Origin: DATMXS01 sp050260275
Lineage (GTDB): Bacteria; Acidobacteriota; Terriglobia; Bryobacterales; Bryobacteraceae
DNA: 44,487 bases
Assembly (NCBI GenBank): GCA_050260275.1
Contig: JBLNBX010000176.1
Span: forward strand, 1-44,487
Direction: 5' to 3'
Within the stretch, counting starts at the first letter, position 1, and every line of letters begins with the position of its first letter. A program made the translations under genes and the position numbers. The notes beneath the pieces were generated by a model. That model did not search any database. It was not told the origin of the DNA and saw nothing but the letters and a program-made list of their open reading frames with translations. Below are positions 24,038 to 33,216 of this stretch, in pieces.

Positions 24038-24952
24038 TTGCCGTCGATTTCAATGAAGGAACTGCTCGAAGCTGGCGTTCACTTCGGGCACCAGACCAAG
24101 CGCTGGAATCCGAAGATGAAAGAATATATCTTCGGCGAACGCAACGGGATCTACATTGTGGATCTCCAGAAGACCCTCAAGCTCTTCAAGGAAGCCATGC
24201 GCTTCGTTGGAGAGATGGCTGCCCAGGGCAAGACTCTGCTTTTCGTCGGCACCAAGCGGCAGGCGCAGGAGGCTATCGCCGAGGAAGCCACGCGCTGCGG
24301 CATGTACTACGTTAACCAGCGCTGGCTGGGCGGTCTGCTGACGAACCACATCACCATCCAGCGGTCCATCAAGCGGCTCAAAGAGCTCGACATGCTGGCC
24401 ACCGAGACCAACTACCAGGGCCGCTCGAAGAAAGAGATCACGCGCCTGGAGCGCGAGCGCAGGCACCTGCAGCAGAACCTGGCGGGCATCAAGGAAATGC
24501 CGGGGCTGCCGGACTACGTGTTCGTGATCGACTCCCACAAGGAGGCGATCGCCGTTCACGAGGCGCGCAAGCTCGGTATCCCCGTGGTGGCCGTGGTGGA
24601 CACAAACTGCGATCCGGACCTGGTGGACTACCCCATTCCGGGCAACGACGACGCGCTCAGGGCCATCAGGCTGTTCTCGAGCAAGATCGCCGACGCCGTG
24701 ATCGAAGGCCGCGCGCTTGCCACCGAGCAGGACTTCGTGGCCGAGGGCGCCGCCGAGAAGATCGAGTCCGAAGAGACGTTCGAGGAGATTCCGGAGTACA
24801 CGCAGTACGTTGACCCGCGCTACGCTGAGCAGCTCATGTCGGAGACGATCCCAGACGAGGATCTGCCGTCGACGTCGCTGCCGCGCAAGGGCCCCGCTCC
24901 CGAAGAAGCCGGCCAGCCCACCGAGGCGACCATCCGCGAGCGCGAGAGTTAG
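24038..24952 (+). CDS. rpsB: 30S ribosomal protein S2 with acidic C-terminal extension
   Basis: The 304-residue protein begins as typical S2 (MKELLEAGVHFGHQTKRWNPKMK, YIFGERNGIYIVDLQKT), followed by FVGTKRQAQE, VNQRWLGGLLTNH and the GIPVVAVVDTNCDPDLVDYPIPGND motif. After about residue 235 a tail of some 70 residues, rich in Glu/Asp/Pro, extends beyond the usual end. A TTG start is preferred over the ATG five codons later because AGGAGG lies 4 nt before TTG and 19 nt before ATG. It leads the conserved rpsB-tsf-pyrH-frr cluster. Confidence 0.96.
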   Translation: MPSISMKELLEAGVHFGHQTKRWNPKMKEYIFGERNGIYIVDLQKTLKLFKEAMRFVGEMAAQGKTLLFVGTKRQAQEAIAEEATRCGMYYVNQRWLGGLLTNHITIQRSIKRLKELDMLATETNYQGRSKKEITRLERERRHLQQNLAGIKEMPGLPDYVFVIDSHKEAIAVHEARKLGIPVVAVVDTNCDPDLVDYPIPGNDDALRAIRLFSSKIADAVIEGRALATEQDFVAEGAAEKIESEETFEEIPEYTQYVDPRYAEQLMSETIPDEDLPSTSLPRKGPAPEEAGQPTEATIRERES

Positions 24953-24955
24953 CAA

Positions 24956-25033
24956 CCGGGCCGCGAGCGGCGCCCGGCCGCACTCCGGGTACGCAAGCGG
25001 CAGCGCGCCCAAGGCCCGTGTGGCTCGGGCGCG
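24956..25033 (+). other. Intercistronic hairpins between rpsB and tsf
   Basis: CCGGGC/GCCCGG (24956-24977) and CGCGCCC/GGGCGCG (25004-25033) are two perfect GC stems in the 122-bp gap. Neither has a T-tract directly after it, although TTCTTTTCAATTT comes 14 bp later. They could tune the rpsB:tsf ratio by partial termination or RNA stability. Confidence 0.4.
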
Positions 25034-25074
25034 TCCATATGGCATTCTTTTCAATTTGAGGCAGGGCTAAGACT

Positions 25075-25710
25075 ATGGCGGAGATTACCGCAGAATTAGT
25101 AAAACAGCTACGCGAGCGCACCGGCGCGGGCATGATGGACTGCAAGAAGGCCTTGCAGGAAGCCAAAGGCGACCTGGCCGAGGCAGAGGTCGTGCTCCGC
25201 AAGCGCGGCATAGCCTCGGCTGCGAAGCGCGCCACGCGCGCTACCAAACAGGGACTCATCGGCACCTATCTGCACCCCGGCGCGCAGCTCGGCGTGATGG
25301 TGGAGGTGAACTGCGAAACCGACTTCGTCGCGCGCACGCCTGAGTTCCAGGCGCTCGTGCACGATATCGCCATGCAGGTGGCCGCGGCCGATCCGCGATT
25401 CATCCGGCGCGAGGATGTCACGCCCGAGGTGATCGAGAAGGAGCGCGCCATCCAGCTCGCTCGCGCAGTCTCCGAGGGCAAGCCGGAAAAGGTGGCCGAG
25501 AAGATCGTCGAGGGACGCATGGCGAAGTTCTACGAGGAGATCTGCCTTCTCGACCAGCCGTTCATCAAGGACAACTCGGTCACTGTGGGGCAGCTCATCA
25601 CGGCTATGATCGCCAAGACGGGCGAGAACATCACCGTCTCGCGTTTCGTCCGTTACAAGCTGGGCGATTACGGGCAGGCGGCGGAGCCTACCCCCGAAAC
25701 CGCAGGCTGA
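25075..25710 (+). CDS. tsf: Elongation factor Ts
   Basis: This 211-residue EF-Ts recharges EF-Tu by displacing GDP. It has the N-terminal UBA-like helix with LRERTGAGMMDCKKALQEA, the core VEVNCETDFVAR that contacts EF-Tu, and LLDQPFIKD followed by a short second half. It is shorter than the enterobacterial form (about 283) and corresponds to the single-core type. A weak GAGGCAGGG precedes the ATG. It ends 6 bp before pyrH. Confidence 0.97.
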   Translation: MAEITAELVKQLRERTGAGMMDCKKALQEAKGDLAEAEVVLRKRGIASAAKRATRATKQGLIGTYLHPGAQLGVMVEVNCETDFVARTPEFQALVHDIAMQVAAADPRFIRREDVTPEVIEKERAIQLARAVSEGKPEKVAEKIVEGRMAKFYEEICLLDQPFIKDNSVTVGQLITAMIAKTGENITVSRFVRYKLGDYGQAAEPTPETAG

Positions 25711-25716
25711 GGAGCC

Positions 25717-26448
25717 GTGTACAAGCGCATTCTTCTTAAGCTGAGCGGCCAGGCGATGGCCGGCGACGCCGAGTTCGGGGTAGATCCCGAACGCGTCGCC
25801 GGGCTTGCCACCGAAGTAGGCGAGGTGGCGCGCCTGGGAGTGGAGCTCGGCATAGTCGTGGGCGGCGGCAACTTCTTCCGTGGAGTGGCCGCGGCTGCCC
25901 GCCAGATGGACCGCGTGACAGCGGACCACATGGGCATGCTCGCGACGGTAATCAACGCGCTGGCGCTTCAGGACTCGCTGGAGCGCCAGGGCGTCCCCAC
26001 CCGCGTCATGACGGCCATCGAGATGCGGCAGGTGGCCGAGCCGTACATCCGCCGGCGTGCGCTGCGGCACCTTGAAAAAGGCCGCGTGGTTGTGTTCGCG
26101 GGCGGCACCTCGAACCCGTATTTCTCGACCGACACCGCAGCCTCGCTGCGAGCGCTTGAGATCAAGGCCGAGGTGATGGCCAAGGCCACGCGCGTGGACG
26201 GAGTGTACGACCGCGATCCGCTGAAGGACCCGTCGGCGAAACTCTACAGCAAGATATCCTACAGTGATGTGCTCTCCCGGGCGCTGGGCGTGGTGGACGC
26301 CACTGCCGTCGCGATGTGCCGCGACAACCAGCTCCCGATGATCGTCTTCAACCTGAACCAGCCCGGGAACATTATGCGTATGGTCCGGGGCGAGCAGATC
26401 GGCACCGTCATTTGCGGCGTGGAGACGCCAGTCGCGGGACGGCTATAA
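25717..26448 (+). CDS. pyrH: UMP kinase
   Basis: PyrH phosphorylates UMP to UDP in pyrimidine synthesis. The 243-residue protein has the amino-acid-kinase fold: YKRILLKLSGQAMAG at the start, VVGGGNFFRG, ADHMGMLATVINALALQD, FAGGTSNPYFSTDTAA and the DGVYDRDP motif. The GTG start is the one that begins the family sequence; GAGGAG lies very close upstream, partly over the tsf stop. It is in the usual place between tsf and frr. Confidence 0.97.
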   Translation: MYKRILLKLSGQAMAGDAEFGVDPERVAGLATEVGEVARLGVELGIVVGGGNFFRGVAAAARQMDRVTADHMGMLATVINALALQDSLERQGVPTRVMTAIEMRQVAEPYIRRRALRHLEKGRVVVFAGGTSNPYFSTDTAASLRALEIKAEVMAKATRVDGVYDRDPLKDPSAKLYSKISYSDVLSRALGVVDATAVAMCRDNQLPMIVFNLNQPGNIMRMVRGEQIGTVICGVETPVAGRL

Positions 26449-26449
26449 T
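26420..26449 (+). promoter_or_regulatory. Internal promoter for frr at the end of pyrH
   Basis: TGGAGA (26420-26425), an 18-bp spacer and an exact TATAAT (26444-26449) overlap the pyrH stop codon. The predicted start of transcription would leave a leader of only about 13 nt holding AAGGA (26458-26462) before the frr ATG. Confidence 0.45.
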
Positions 26450-26468
26450 CCCTTAGCAAGGACTATCC

Positions 26469-27065
26469 ATGAAGACGGGACGCAATGACACGAACGCAGG
26501 CCAGGGCGTGAAGGACGTAGAGGCAGTCAACCGGCAGAGAATGGAGAAAGTGGTCAGCGATTTCCAGCACGCCATCTCGACGATCCGCACCGGGCGGGCC
26601 TCCATCTCGATCCTGGATCCTGTAAAGGTGGATTATTACGGTACCCCGACGCCCCTCAACCAGGTGGCGACGCTGCACGTGCCGGAGCCATCGCTGATCA
26701 CCGTGCAGCCCTGGGACGTTTCTCAGATCGGGGCCATCGAGAAGGCCATCCGCAGCGCCGACCTCGGACTGAATCCGTCTAACGACGGCAGGGTGATCCG
26801 GGTTCCAATCCCGCCGCTCACCGAAGAGCGCCGCAAGCAACTCGTCAAGCACCTGCACAAGATGGCCGAGGAGCATCGCGTCAGCATCCGCAACGTGCGC
26901 CGCGACGCGAACGAGGCGCTAAAGAAACTGCAGAAGGACAAGGCTATCAGCGAAGACGACGAGCGGCGGGCGCTGGACGAAGTCCAGAAGATGACCGACT
27001 CGTTCCTTCAGAAGATCGACCAGATGGCGAAGGCGAAAGAGAAGGAAGTTCTCGAGCTGAGGTAG
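26469..27065 (+). CDS. frr: Ribosome recycling factor
   Basis: The 198-residue RRF splits post-termination ribosomes together with EF-G. Recognisable parts are ISTIRTGRASISILDPVKVDYYGTPTPLNQVA, the PWD motif, AIRSADLGLNPSNDG, IPPLTEERRKQLVK, RNVRRDANEALKK and a charged C-terminal helix. It carries about 12 extra residues at the N terminus compared with the common 185-residue form; AAGGA 6 nt before the ATG supports this longer start. An in-frame GTG at 26508 is the alternative. It ends the cluster; uppS, which often follows, is not here. Confidence 0.97.
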   Translation: MKTGRNDTNAGQGVKDVEAVNRQRMEKVVSDFQHAISTIRTGRASISILDPVKVDYYGTPTPLNQVATLHVPEPSLITVQPWDVSQIGAIEKAIRSADLGLNPSNDGRVIRVPIPPLTEERRKQLVKHLHKMAEEHRVSIRNVRRDANEALKKLQKDKAISEDDERRALDEVQKMTDSFLQKIDQMAKAKEKEVLELR

Positions 27066-27082
27066 TCTGTTGACTCCGCCAT

Positions 27083-27094
27083 AGCTGTACAGCT
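27083..27094. other. 12-bp perfect palindrome after frr
   Basis: AGCTGTACAGCT lies between the frr stop and its terminator. It may be a protein-binding site or an extra RNA stem; position alone does not decide. Confidence 0.4.
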
Positions 27095-27116
27095 TTACTG
27101 CATCGATCATCCAACG

Positions 27117-27148
27117 ACGGCGCCCTTAAAGGGGCGCCGTTCATTTTT
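27117..27148 (+). terminator. Intrinsic terminator of the rpsB-tsf-pyrH-frr cluster
   Basis: A perfect 9-bp stem (ACGGCGCCC/GGGCGCCGT, 6-nt loop) is followed by TCATTTTT about 50 bp after the frr stop. It is the clearest terminator in the window. Confidence 0.92.
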
Positions 27149-27272
27149 GAGCTGGTCTGTTGGGGCGTGAGTCAAACCCGGGCGTGGCTTCGGCCCACCG
27201 GCCACCGGCGGAGAAACGGCGCACCAACACTCAGAAGCCGGCTACGTTTCCCCGAGCCGCTTGCGGAGCTCC

Positions 27273-28601
27273 TCACACCGGCAGCGTGAGCCGCGCCTCG
27301 CAGCCGCGTTGCCCGTCCGTGCGGTTCTGAAGCGCCAGCGCCCCGCCGTGTGCCTCGGCTATCTGCCGGCTCAGCACCAGCCCGACGCCCGAGCCGCCGG
27401 GCTTGGTGGTGAAGAACGGCACGAACAGGTTCGCCGTGCTCGAGAGTCCCGGGCCGCCGTCGCGGATCGTTACCTCAACGACCCCGTTGAGCCGCCGCCA
27501 GCCGACGCTTACCTCACCGCCGGTTTCGAGCGCAGCATCCACGGCGTTACGGAGTAAGTTGATGAGTAACTGCTCAATCTGGTCCGGATCGGCCCGTATC
27601 GTGAGGTTCGGACCCTCGCACAAGCCGACCGGCATCCTGCGCTCCAGATCCACAACGCGCCTGATAATGTCGCCCAGCTTCGTCTCCTGTATCGTGGGCT
27701 GCGGCAGCCGTGCCAGTTGGGAGTAGGCCTGCATGAAGCGCGTGAGGGCCTCCGCGCGCGAGCTGATGACCTCCAGGCCGCGCTTCAGATCCTCGCGCGA
27801 TTCTTCGTCGATCTCGCCCTGCGCGATCATCTCCAGGCTTCCGGCGATGGAGCGTATCGGAGCAAGCGAGTTGTTCAACTCGTGCCCCAGCACGCGAAGC
27901 AGACGCTGCCACGCCTGGCGTTCTTCTTCGCGAAGGGCGCGGCTGAGGTCCGATAGCACCAGCAACTGGTGCGGAGTGCCGCCCTCGCGGAAGCTGGTGC
28001 GGCTGATCCCCCAGCGCCCAAGCCCGCCGGGGGAGACCATCTGCGCGGTGCGCGGAACATCGCCGGAGAGGCATTCGAGCAAACCGAGTTCTGCAGCGCT
28101 GCGGCCGAGCAGGCGGTCCGCGGGTTGGGCGAGCAGCCGTTCGCCTGCGCGGTTCACAAGCCGCAACCGCTGGTGCTCGTCAAAGGTGAAGATGGCGACG
28201 TCGATCTCCGCCATCACGGTGCGCAGAAGCAGCGTCGCCTCCACCGCTCCCAAGCGCTGCTTGCGCAGCACCTCGCCGAGCATGTTGACCTCGGCGATGA
28301 CCTCGCCGAGCGCATCGTCCTCACGCTCGCCGCGCGCGCGGATGGAGTAGTCGCCTTCGCGCAAAGCGGACAGCAGGTTCGCGAGCGTCTGCAGCGGCCG
28401 CACCACCCACCCCTGGGTTGCCAGGGCGAAGCCTATCCATCCGCCGGCGACAAGCACGGTCAGGGTCCATTGGACCTTGGGGGTGTAATCGCCAAGCCAG
28501 AGGATCAGGAGCGACACAAGCGCGCCCGGGAGCCCGGCCATGATCGCCAGCAGGAGAATACGGTGTTCGTGCCGGAGAGGTTGACGCTTGGTCTTGTGCA
28601 C
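27273..28601 (-). CDS. NtrY-like membrane histidine kinase
   Basis: The 442-residue kinase has two membrane segments (about 15-36 and 46-65) with almost no periplasmic loop, a HAMP region (66-115), a PAS domain (about 125-220), the H-box LGHELNNSLAPIRS with H240, and an ATPase domain with LLRNAVDAAL, IRDGGPGL and GGSGVGLVLS. The short loop and the LNNSLAPI box are typical of NtrY-type sensors that read an intracellular or membrane signal. The start is GTG. The NtrC-type regulator 752 bp upstream on the same strand is its likely partner, although a repeat-rich gap now separates the two. Confidence 0.9.
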   Translation of the reverse strand: MHKTKRQPLRHEHRILLLAIMAGLPGALVSLLILWLGDYTPKVQWTLTVLVAGGWIGFALATQGWVVRPLQTLANLLSALREGDYSIRARGEREDDALGEVIAEVNMLGEVLRKQRLGAVEATLLLRTVMAEIDVAIFTFDEHQRLRLVNRAGERLLAQPADRLLGRSAAELGLLECLSGDVPRTAQMVSPGGLGRWGISRTSFREGGTPHQLLVLSDLSRALREEERQAWQRLLRVLGHELNNSLAPIRSIAGSLEMIAQGEIDEESREDLKRGLEVISSRAEALTRFMQAYSQLARLPQPTIQETKLGDIIRRVVDLERRMPVGLCEGPNLTIRADPDQIEQLLINLLRNAVDAALETGGEVSVGWRRLNGVVEVTIRDGGPGLSSTANLFVPFFTTKPGGSGVGLVLSRQIAEAHGGALALQNRTDGQRGCEARLTLPV

Positions 28602-28699
28602 GCTATCGCACCTGGGCCTGCATATTGAGCGGAGTTGTGTGCAGTGTTTGTGGGGCGGGTATCAGCCCACCTGCCACGAAAACGGCGCTGGAGATCCAG

Positions 28700-29079
28700 G
28701 GGCTAAAGCCCGTGAATATACGGGCCCGGTTCGGCCCGACTGAACTCGGGCCCTGATACGAAACTCTCCACAGCCGCGCCCGGCGTGGCCCACAATCCGC
28801 ACAGATGGACCGGGTTTTGCGTAGAGTATTCGGCATTGCGCCTGCGGCCTGCGATGAACTTCCGCCCTGCCGTGGTTGGGGGGCGGGCTTGAGCCCGCGC
28901 GGGGCCTCAGCCCCGCGGAATAGCGCTGCACGTAAGTGCGCTCGCCGGCGCTCCAGCCTTAGGCGCGCCGCCCAACACCGCCAGGTTTTCACTAGACCTG
29001 CGGATGACCAGGCTAGGTTCGTATCAGGGCACGGCTTTAGCCGTGCCGGTGAGTGCCTGTTAGCGAAGGGCTCCAGCCC
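28700..29079. repeat. Cluster of five REP-like palindromes
   Basis: Five short hairpins share a GGC(T)NN(A)GCC core: GGGCT-aa-AGCCC (28700-28711), GCGGGCT-tg-AGCCCGC (28883-28898), CGCGGGGC-ctca-GCCCCGCG (28898-28917), GGCACGGC-ttta-GCCGTGCC (29028-29047) and GGGCT-cc-AGCCC (29068-29079). Another hairpin (GCCCGT/ACGGGC, 28708-28725) overlaps the first. They resemble bacterial REP/BIME elements. No RAYT transposase is in the window. Confidence 0.65.
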
Positions 29080-29122
29080 CTGTGCCACGTCGCGAGCTTC
29101 CGCCCGGCGGATGCGGCGAACA

Positions 29123-29157
29123 GGGGTTCGCCGCGCGGACCAGGGGGTCCGCCCCAC
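29123..29157 (+). repeat. Fragment of the dispersed element (copy C, end only)
   Basis: These 35 bp match the end of the dispersed element seen at 22581 and 37560: GGGTTCGCCGCGCGGACC followed by AGGGGGTCCGCCCCAC, against GGGTCGCCCGCGGACCAGGG and TATCCGCCCCAC in the reverse complement of copy B. The fragment stops exactly at the CCGCCCCAC terminus and leads into the 15-bp array. Confidence 0.65.
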
Positions 29158-29280
29158 AAAGGTCCGCTGCACAGTGGTCCACCTCACAACGGTCCGCTCC
29201 ACAGAGGTCTGCCCACGGAGGTCCGCCCCACGACAGTCCGCACCACAGAGCTCCGTTCCACAACGGTGCTCCACAACTGC
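29147..29280. repeat. 15-bp tandem repeat array, nine units
   Basis: Nine tandem units of the form GTCCGC(C/T)CCACARAG occupy 134 bp; eight are 15 bp and the fifth (29207-29220) is 14 bp. The first unit is also the terminus of the dispersed element, suggesting that the array grew from it. On the minus strand each unit reads Leu-Cys-Gly-Ala-Asp, a pentapeptide-like repeat, but the 14-bp unit shifts the frame so no single frame crosses the array. Confidence 0.85.
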
Positions 29281-29353
29281 TTCCCGCTCCCATCTACTTG
29301 CGGGCCGGCCCAACTTGGAGACAATCCGCTGAACGCAAAGGCCCGCATGGTTC

Positions 29354-30712
<1,359 letters not shown>

Positions 30713-30723
30713 AAGCCTACCAG

Positions 30724-33216
30724 CTATTCATACCGCAGCGCGACGATAGGGTCCACCTTGGCGGCGCGCCGCGCGGGCAACAGGCCGGAAACGGCCGCAA
30801 CCGCGACGAGCACGGCAATGGCAGCCGATAGCGCGAGCGGATCCCGCGGCGTTAAACCGAACAACTGCGATTCAATCAGCCGCGCGCCGGCCAGCGCCAC
30901 TGGCAGGCCGATGGCGATTCCGAACGCCACCATCCGCGCCACGTCGCCCATCACGAGCCGAATGATGCCGGACGGCGTGTCTCCGAGTGCCATCCGAACG
31001 CCGAGCTCCGGCCGCCGCCGCTCCACGTTGTAGGCCACTATGCCATACAGCCCGAGCGCGGCCAGCACGAGCGCGAGCACGCCGAACGCGGCAGCGAGAA
31101 ATGCAGTCACGCGCGCCGTGAACATCGACTCCTCTATCGACGCGGCCACGGAACCGAGCTCGAGCACGGGCACCGTCGGGTCCATGTCGCGCACCACGCG
31201 GCGGATCGCGGCGGTCACCGCGCCTTCGTCGCCGGCGAGGCGAACGTAATAAGTGAGCATGGGGGTTCCTCGCTCGCGCTGCGCATACGGGTAGTACAAA
31301 ACTTCCCGTGCGTCCTCGCGAAGGCCGTTCCGCTTCATGTCGCCGACAACTCCGACGACCTCGCGGTCGGGTGTACCGCCGCCTATCGCCACGCGGCGGC
31401 CGAGCGGGTTCGTGCCGCTGAAGTACTTCTTCGCGAAAGCCTCGTTGATGAGCACCAGCTTCTGGCCGGACTGCTCGTCGGCGTCTGTCAGTTCGCGTCC
31501 GGCGACGATGCGCGCGCCGATCGTCTTGAAATATCCGGCGCTGATGGCGTGCAGCGAGGCCCCTGAATCCTCGCCCGGGCGCGCATGGTAGCCCTCGACC
31601 GTCACGCTTCCGGCGCTCTCACTATTCGTGAACGGGCCGGGATTCGCCGCCCCAACGGACTCGACGCCCGGTATCGCGGCCAGGCGCGCCCTAAGATCGC
31701 GGAAAAACGTCTGCGATCGCTCCTCTGTGTAGCCGCTCATCATTGGGACCACGGAGAACTTGAGCAGCCGTTCCGCGCGGAAGCCGGGATCGACGGCGTT
31801 GAGATTTACCAGCGTGCGCGTGAACAACCCCGCGCCAGCCAGCAGCACCAGCGACAACGCAACCTGAGCCACCACGAGCAACCGCCGCGTTCTGCTCTGC
31901 CCATGGCGCATCCCGGCGCCCACTCCCCTGTTGCCGAGCGAAGCAGCCACTTCGGAGTACGCCGCTTGAACCGCCGGGGCCAGCCCGAACAGCATGGCGG
32001 CCAGCGCCGATATGCCGATGTTGAACGCGAGCATCCGAGCGTCGATGGAGGCGCTCAGCCACCCTCGGAGACCATCTTCAGGAAGCATGCGGACCAGCAG
32101 GTCGGTCATCCAGACGGCTATCAACAGCCCGGCGCAGCCCGCGGCTGCCGCGAGGACGAAACACTCCGTCATCAACTGCCTGATGATGGCCCACCGCCCC
32201 GCGCCTACGGCCATCCTCACAGCGATCTCGCGCTGCCGGCCCGCGGCGCGCGCGAGCATGAGGTTGGCCACGTTCGCGCATCCGATGAGCAGAACGATGC
32301 CGACCATCGCGAGTATGGCGATCAGCGGCTCGCGCCATAGCGTGCGCAGGTAGTTCATTCCCTGGTGCGCGGGCAACAGTTCGAGCGTGTGATTGAGGAA
32401 CTTTCGCCTCGCGCCCTCGTCGCTCATCCCGGGGAGGTCTTTGATCTCCTCCTGAAGGATGGAGCGGTACAGCGCCGTTGTTCCGGCCACCGCCTGTTCC
32501 CGCGAGACGCCAGGGGCGATGCGCGCGATGATGCTCAGCCAGCGCCCGCGCCGGTCGTTGAAGTCGATGGGCATCGTGCTGACCTGCTTTGCCATCATCG
32601 CCGGCACGAACACATCGGGAGACCAGCCTGCAAGCACACCGTGAAACTGCGCGGCAGCGACGCCGACTATCGTGAACGGGTGCCCGTTGAGGAGAATCTT
32701 CCGTCCCAGCACGCCGCGGTTCGCGCCGAAGCGGTTCACCCAGCAGTCGTAGCTGAGCACCGCTATGGGATGGGCTCCGGGAGTGCGGTCGTCGTCGGGA
32801 GTGAGCAGACGGCCGAGAGCCGCGCGCACTCCAAGCACGGGGAAGAAGTTGCCGGAGACGATCTCCGCGCCGATGCGCTCCGTCTCGCCGCCCTCGGAGA
32901 AGTTGACGCCCGTTCCGGCGCGCGCGATCACGCCGCTGAAGACGGTGCTGCGGTCGCGCAGGTCGCGGTACATCGGGTAGGAGAGCGAGCCGAACATGTT
33001 GTCCGCCGACATCCACCCTGGCGCCTGGTATTCGGTGCGTAGCAGCACGAGTTCGCCGGGCGCGCGCACGGGCAGGGAACGCAGCATCACCAGGTCGAAC
33101 AGCGAGAAGATGGCGGTGTTCGCGCCGATCCCGAGAGCCAGCGACAGTATCGCCGCCGCCGCGAACAGCGGCGAGCGGGCGAGCGAACGAAGCGCGTAGC
33201 GTACGTTCTTCAGCAC
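30724..33216 (-). CDS. Duplicated FtsX/MacB-like permease, second of tandem pair
   Basis: This 830-residue permease has two MacB halves: a first helix (FAAAAILSLALGIGANTAIFSLFDLVML), a periplasmic MacB core domain (about 45-290), an FtsX bundle (around 290-420, LIAILAMVGIVLLIGCANVANLML), then a second helix-core-bundle unit ending with the family signature AKVDPIVALRYE. The N-terminal prefix domain of the PadR-linked permease is missing, as in permeases paired with their own ATPase. Its GTG start overlaps the upstream TAG stop (TAGTG), indicating translational coupling. Confidence 0.93.
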   Translation of the reverse strand: MLKNVRYALRSLARSPLFAAAAILSLALGIGANTAIFSLFDLVMLRSLPVRAPGELVLLRTEYQAPGWMSADNMFGSLSYPMYRDLRDRSTVFSGVIARAGTGVNFSEGGETERIGAEIVSGNFFPVLGVRAALGRLLTPDDDRTPGAHPIAVLSYDCWVNRFGANRGVLGRKILLNGHPFTIVGVAAAQFHGVLAGWSPDVFVPAMMAKQVSTMPIDFNDRRGRWLSIIARIAPGVSREQAVAGTTALYRSILQEEIKDLPGMSDEGARRKFLNHTLELLPAHQGMNYLRTLWREPLIAILAMVGIVLLIGCANVANLMLARAAGRQREIAVRMAVGAGRWAIIRQLMTECFVLAAAAGCAGLLIAVWMTDLLVRMLPEDGLRGWLSASIDARMLAFNIGISALAAMLFGLAPAVQAAYSEVAASLGNRGVGAGMRHGQSRTRRLLVVAQVALSLVLLAGAGLFTRTLVNLNAVDPGFRAERLLKFSVVPMMSGYTEERSQTFFRDLRARLAAIPGVESVGAANPGPFTNSESAGSVTVEGYHARPGEDSGASLHAISAGYFKTIGARIVAGRELTDADEQSGQKLVLINEAFAKKYFSGTNPLGRRVAIGGGTPDREVVGVVGDMKRNGLREDAREVLYYPYAQRERGTPMLTYYVRLAGDEGAVTAAIRRVVRDMDPTVPVLELGSVAASIEESMFTARVTAFLAAAFGVLALVLAALGLYGIVAYNVERRRPELGVRMALGDTPSGIIRLVMGDVARMVAFGIAIGLPVALAGARLIESQLFGLTPRDPLALSAAIAVLVAVAAVSGLLPARRAAKVDPIVALRYE

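Larger units (their letters stand above)
28602..29353. repeat. 752-bp repeat-rich intergenic region
   Basis: No gene is supported here. The region is a patchwork of GC-rich palindromes (28700-29079), the end of a dispersed element (29123-29157) and a 15-bp tandem array (29147-29280). It separates the kinase and regulator genes of what would otherwise be one operon. One open frame of 236 codons on the minus strand runs through all these repeats and is best explained by them. Confidence 0.75.

Noticed and set aside
24050..25054. 334-codon minus-strand frame opposite rpsB
   Set aside because: Entirely antisense to a certain ribosomal protein gene.
29147..29280. 15-bp array taken as a CRISPR
   Set aside because: The units are contiguous with no spacers, and are far shorter than CRISPR repeats.
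28603..29313. 236-codon minus-strand frame over the repeat block
   Set aside because: It runs through palindromes, the element end and the tandem array, has no known motif, and its Pro/Arg/Gly-rich content follows from the repeats.
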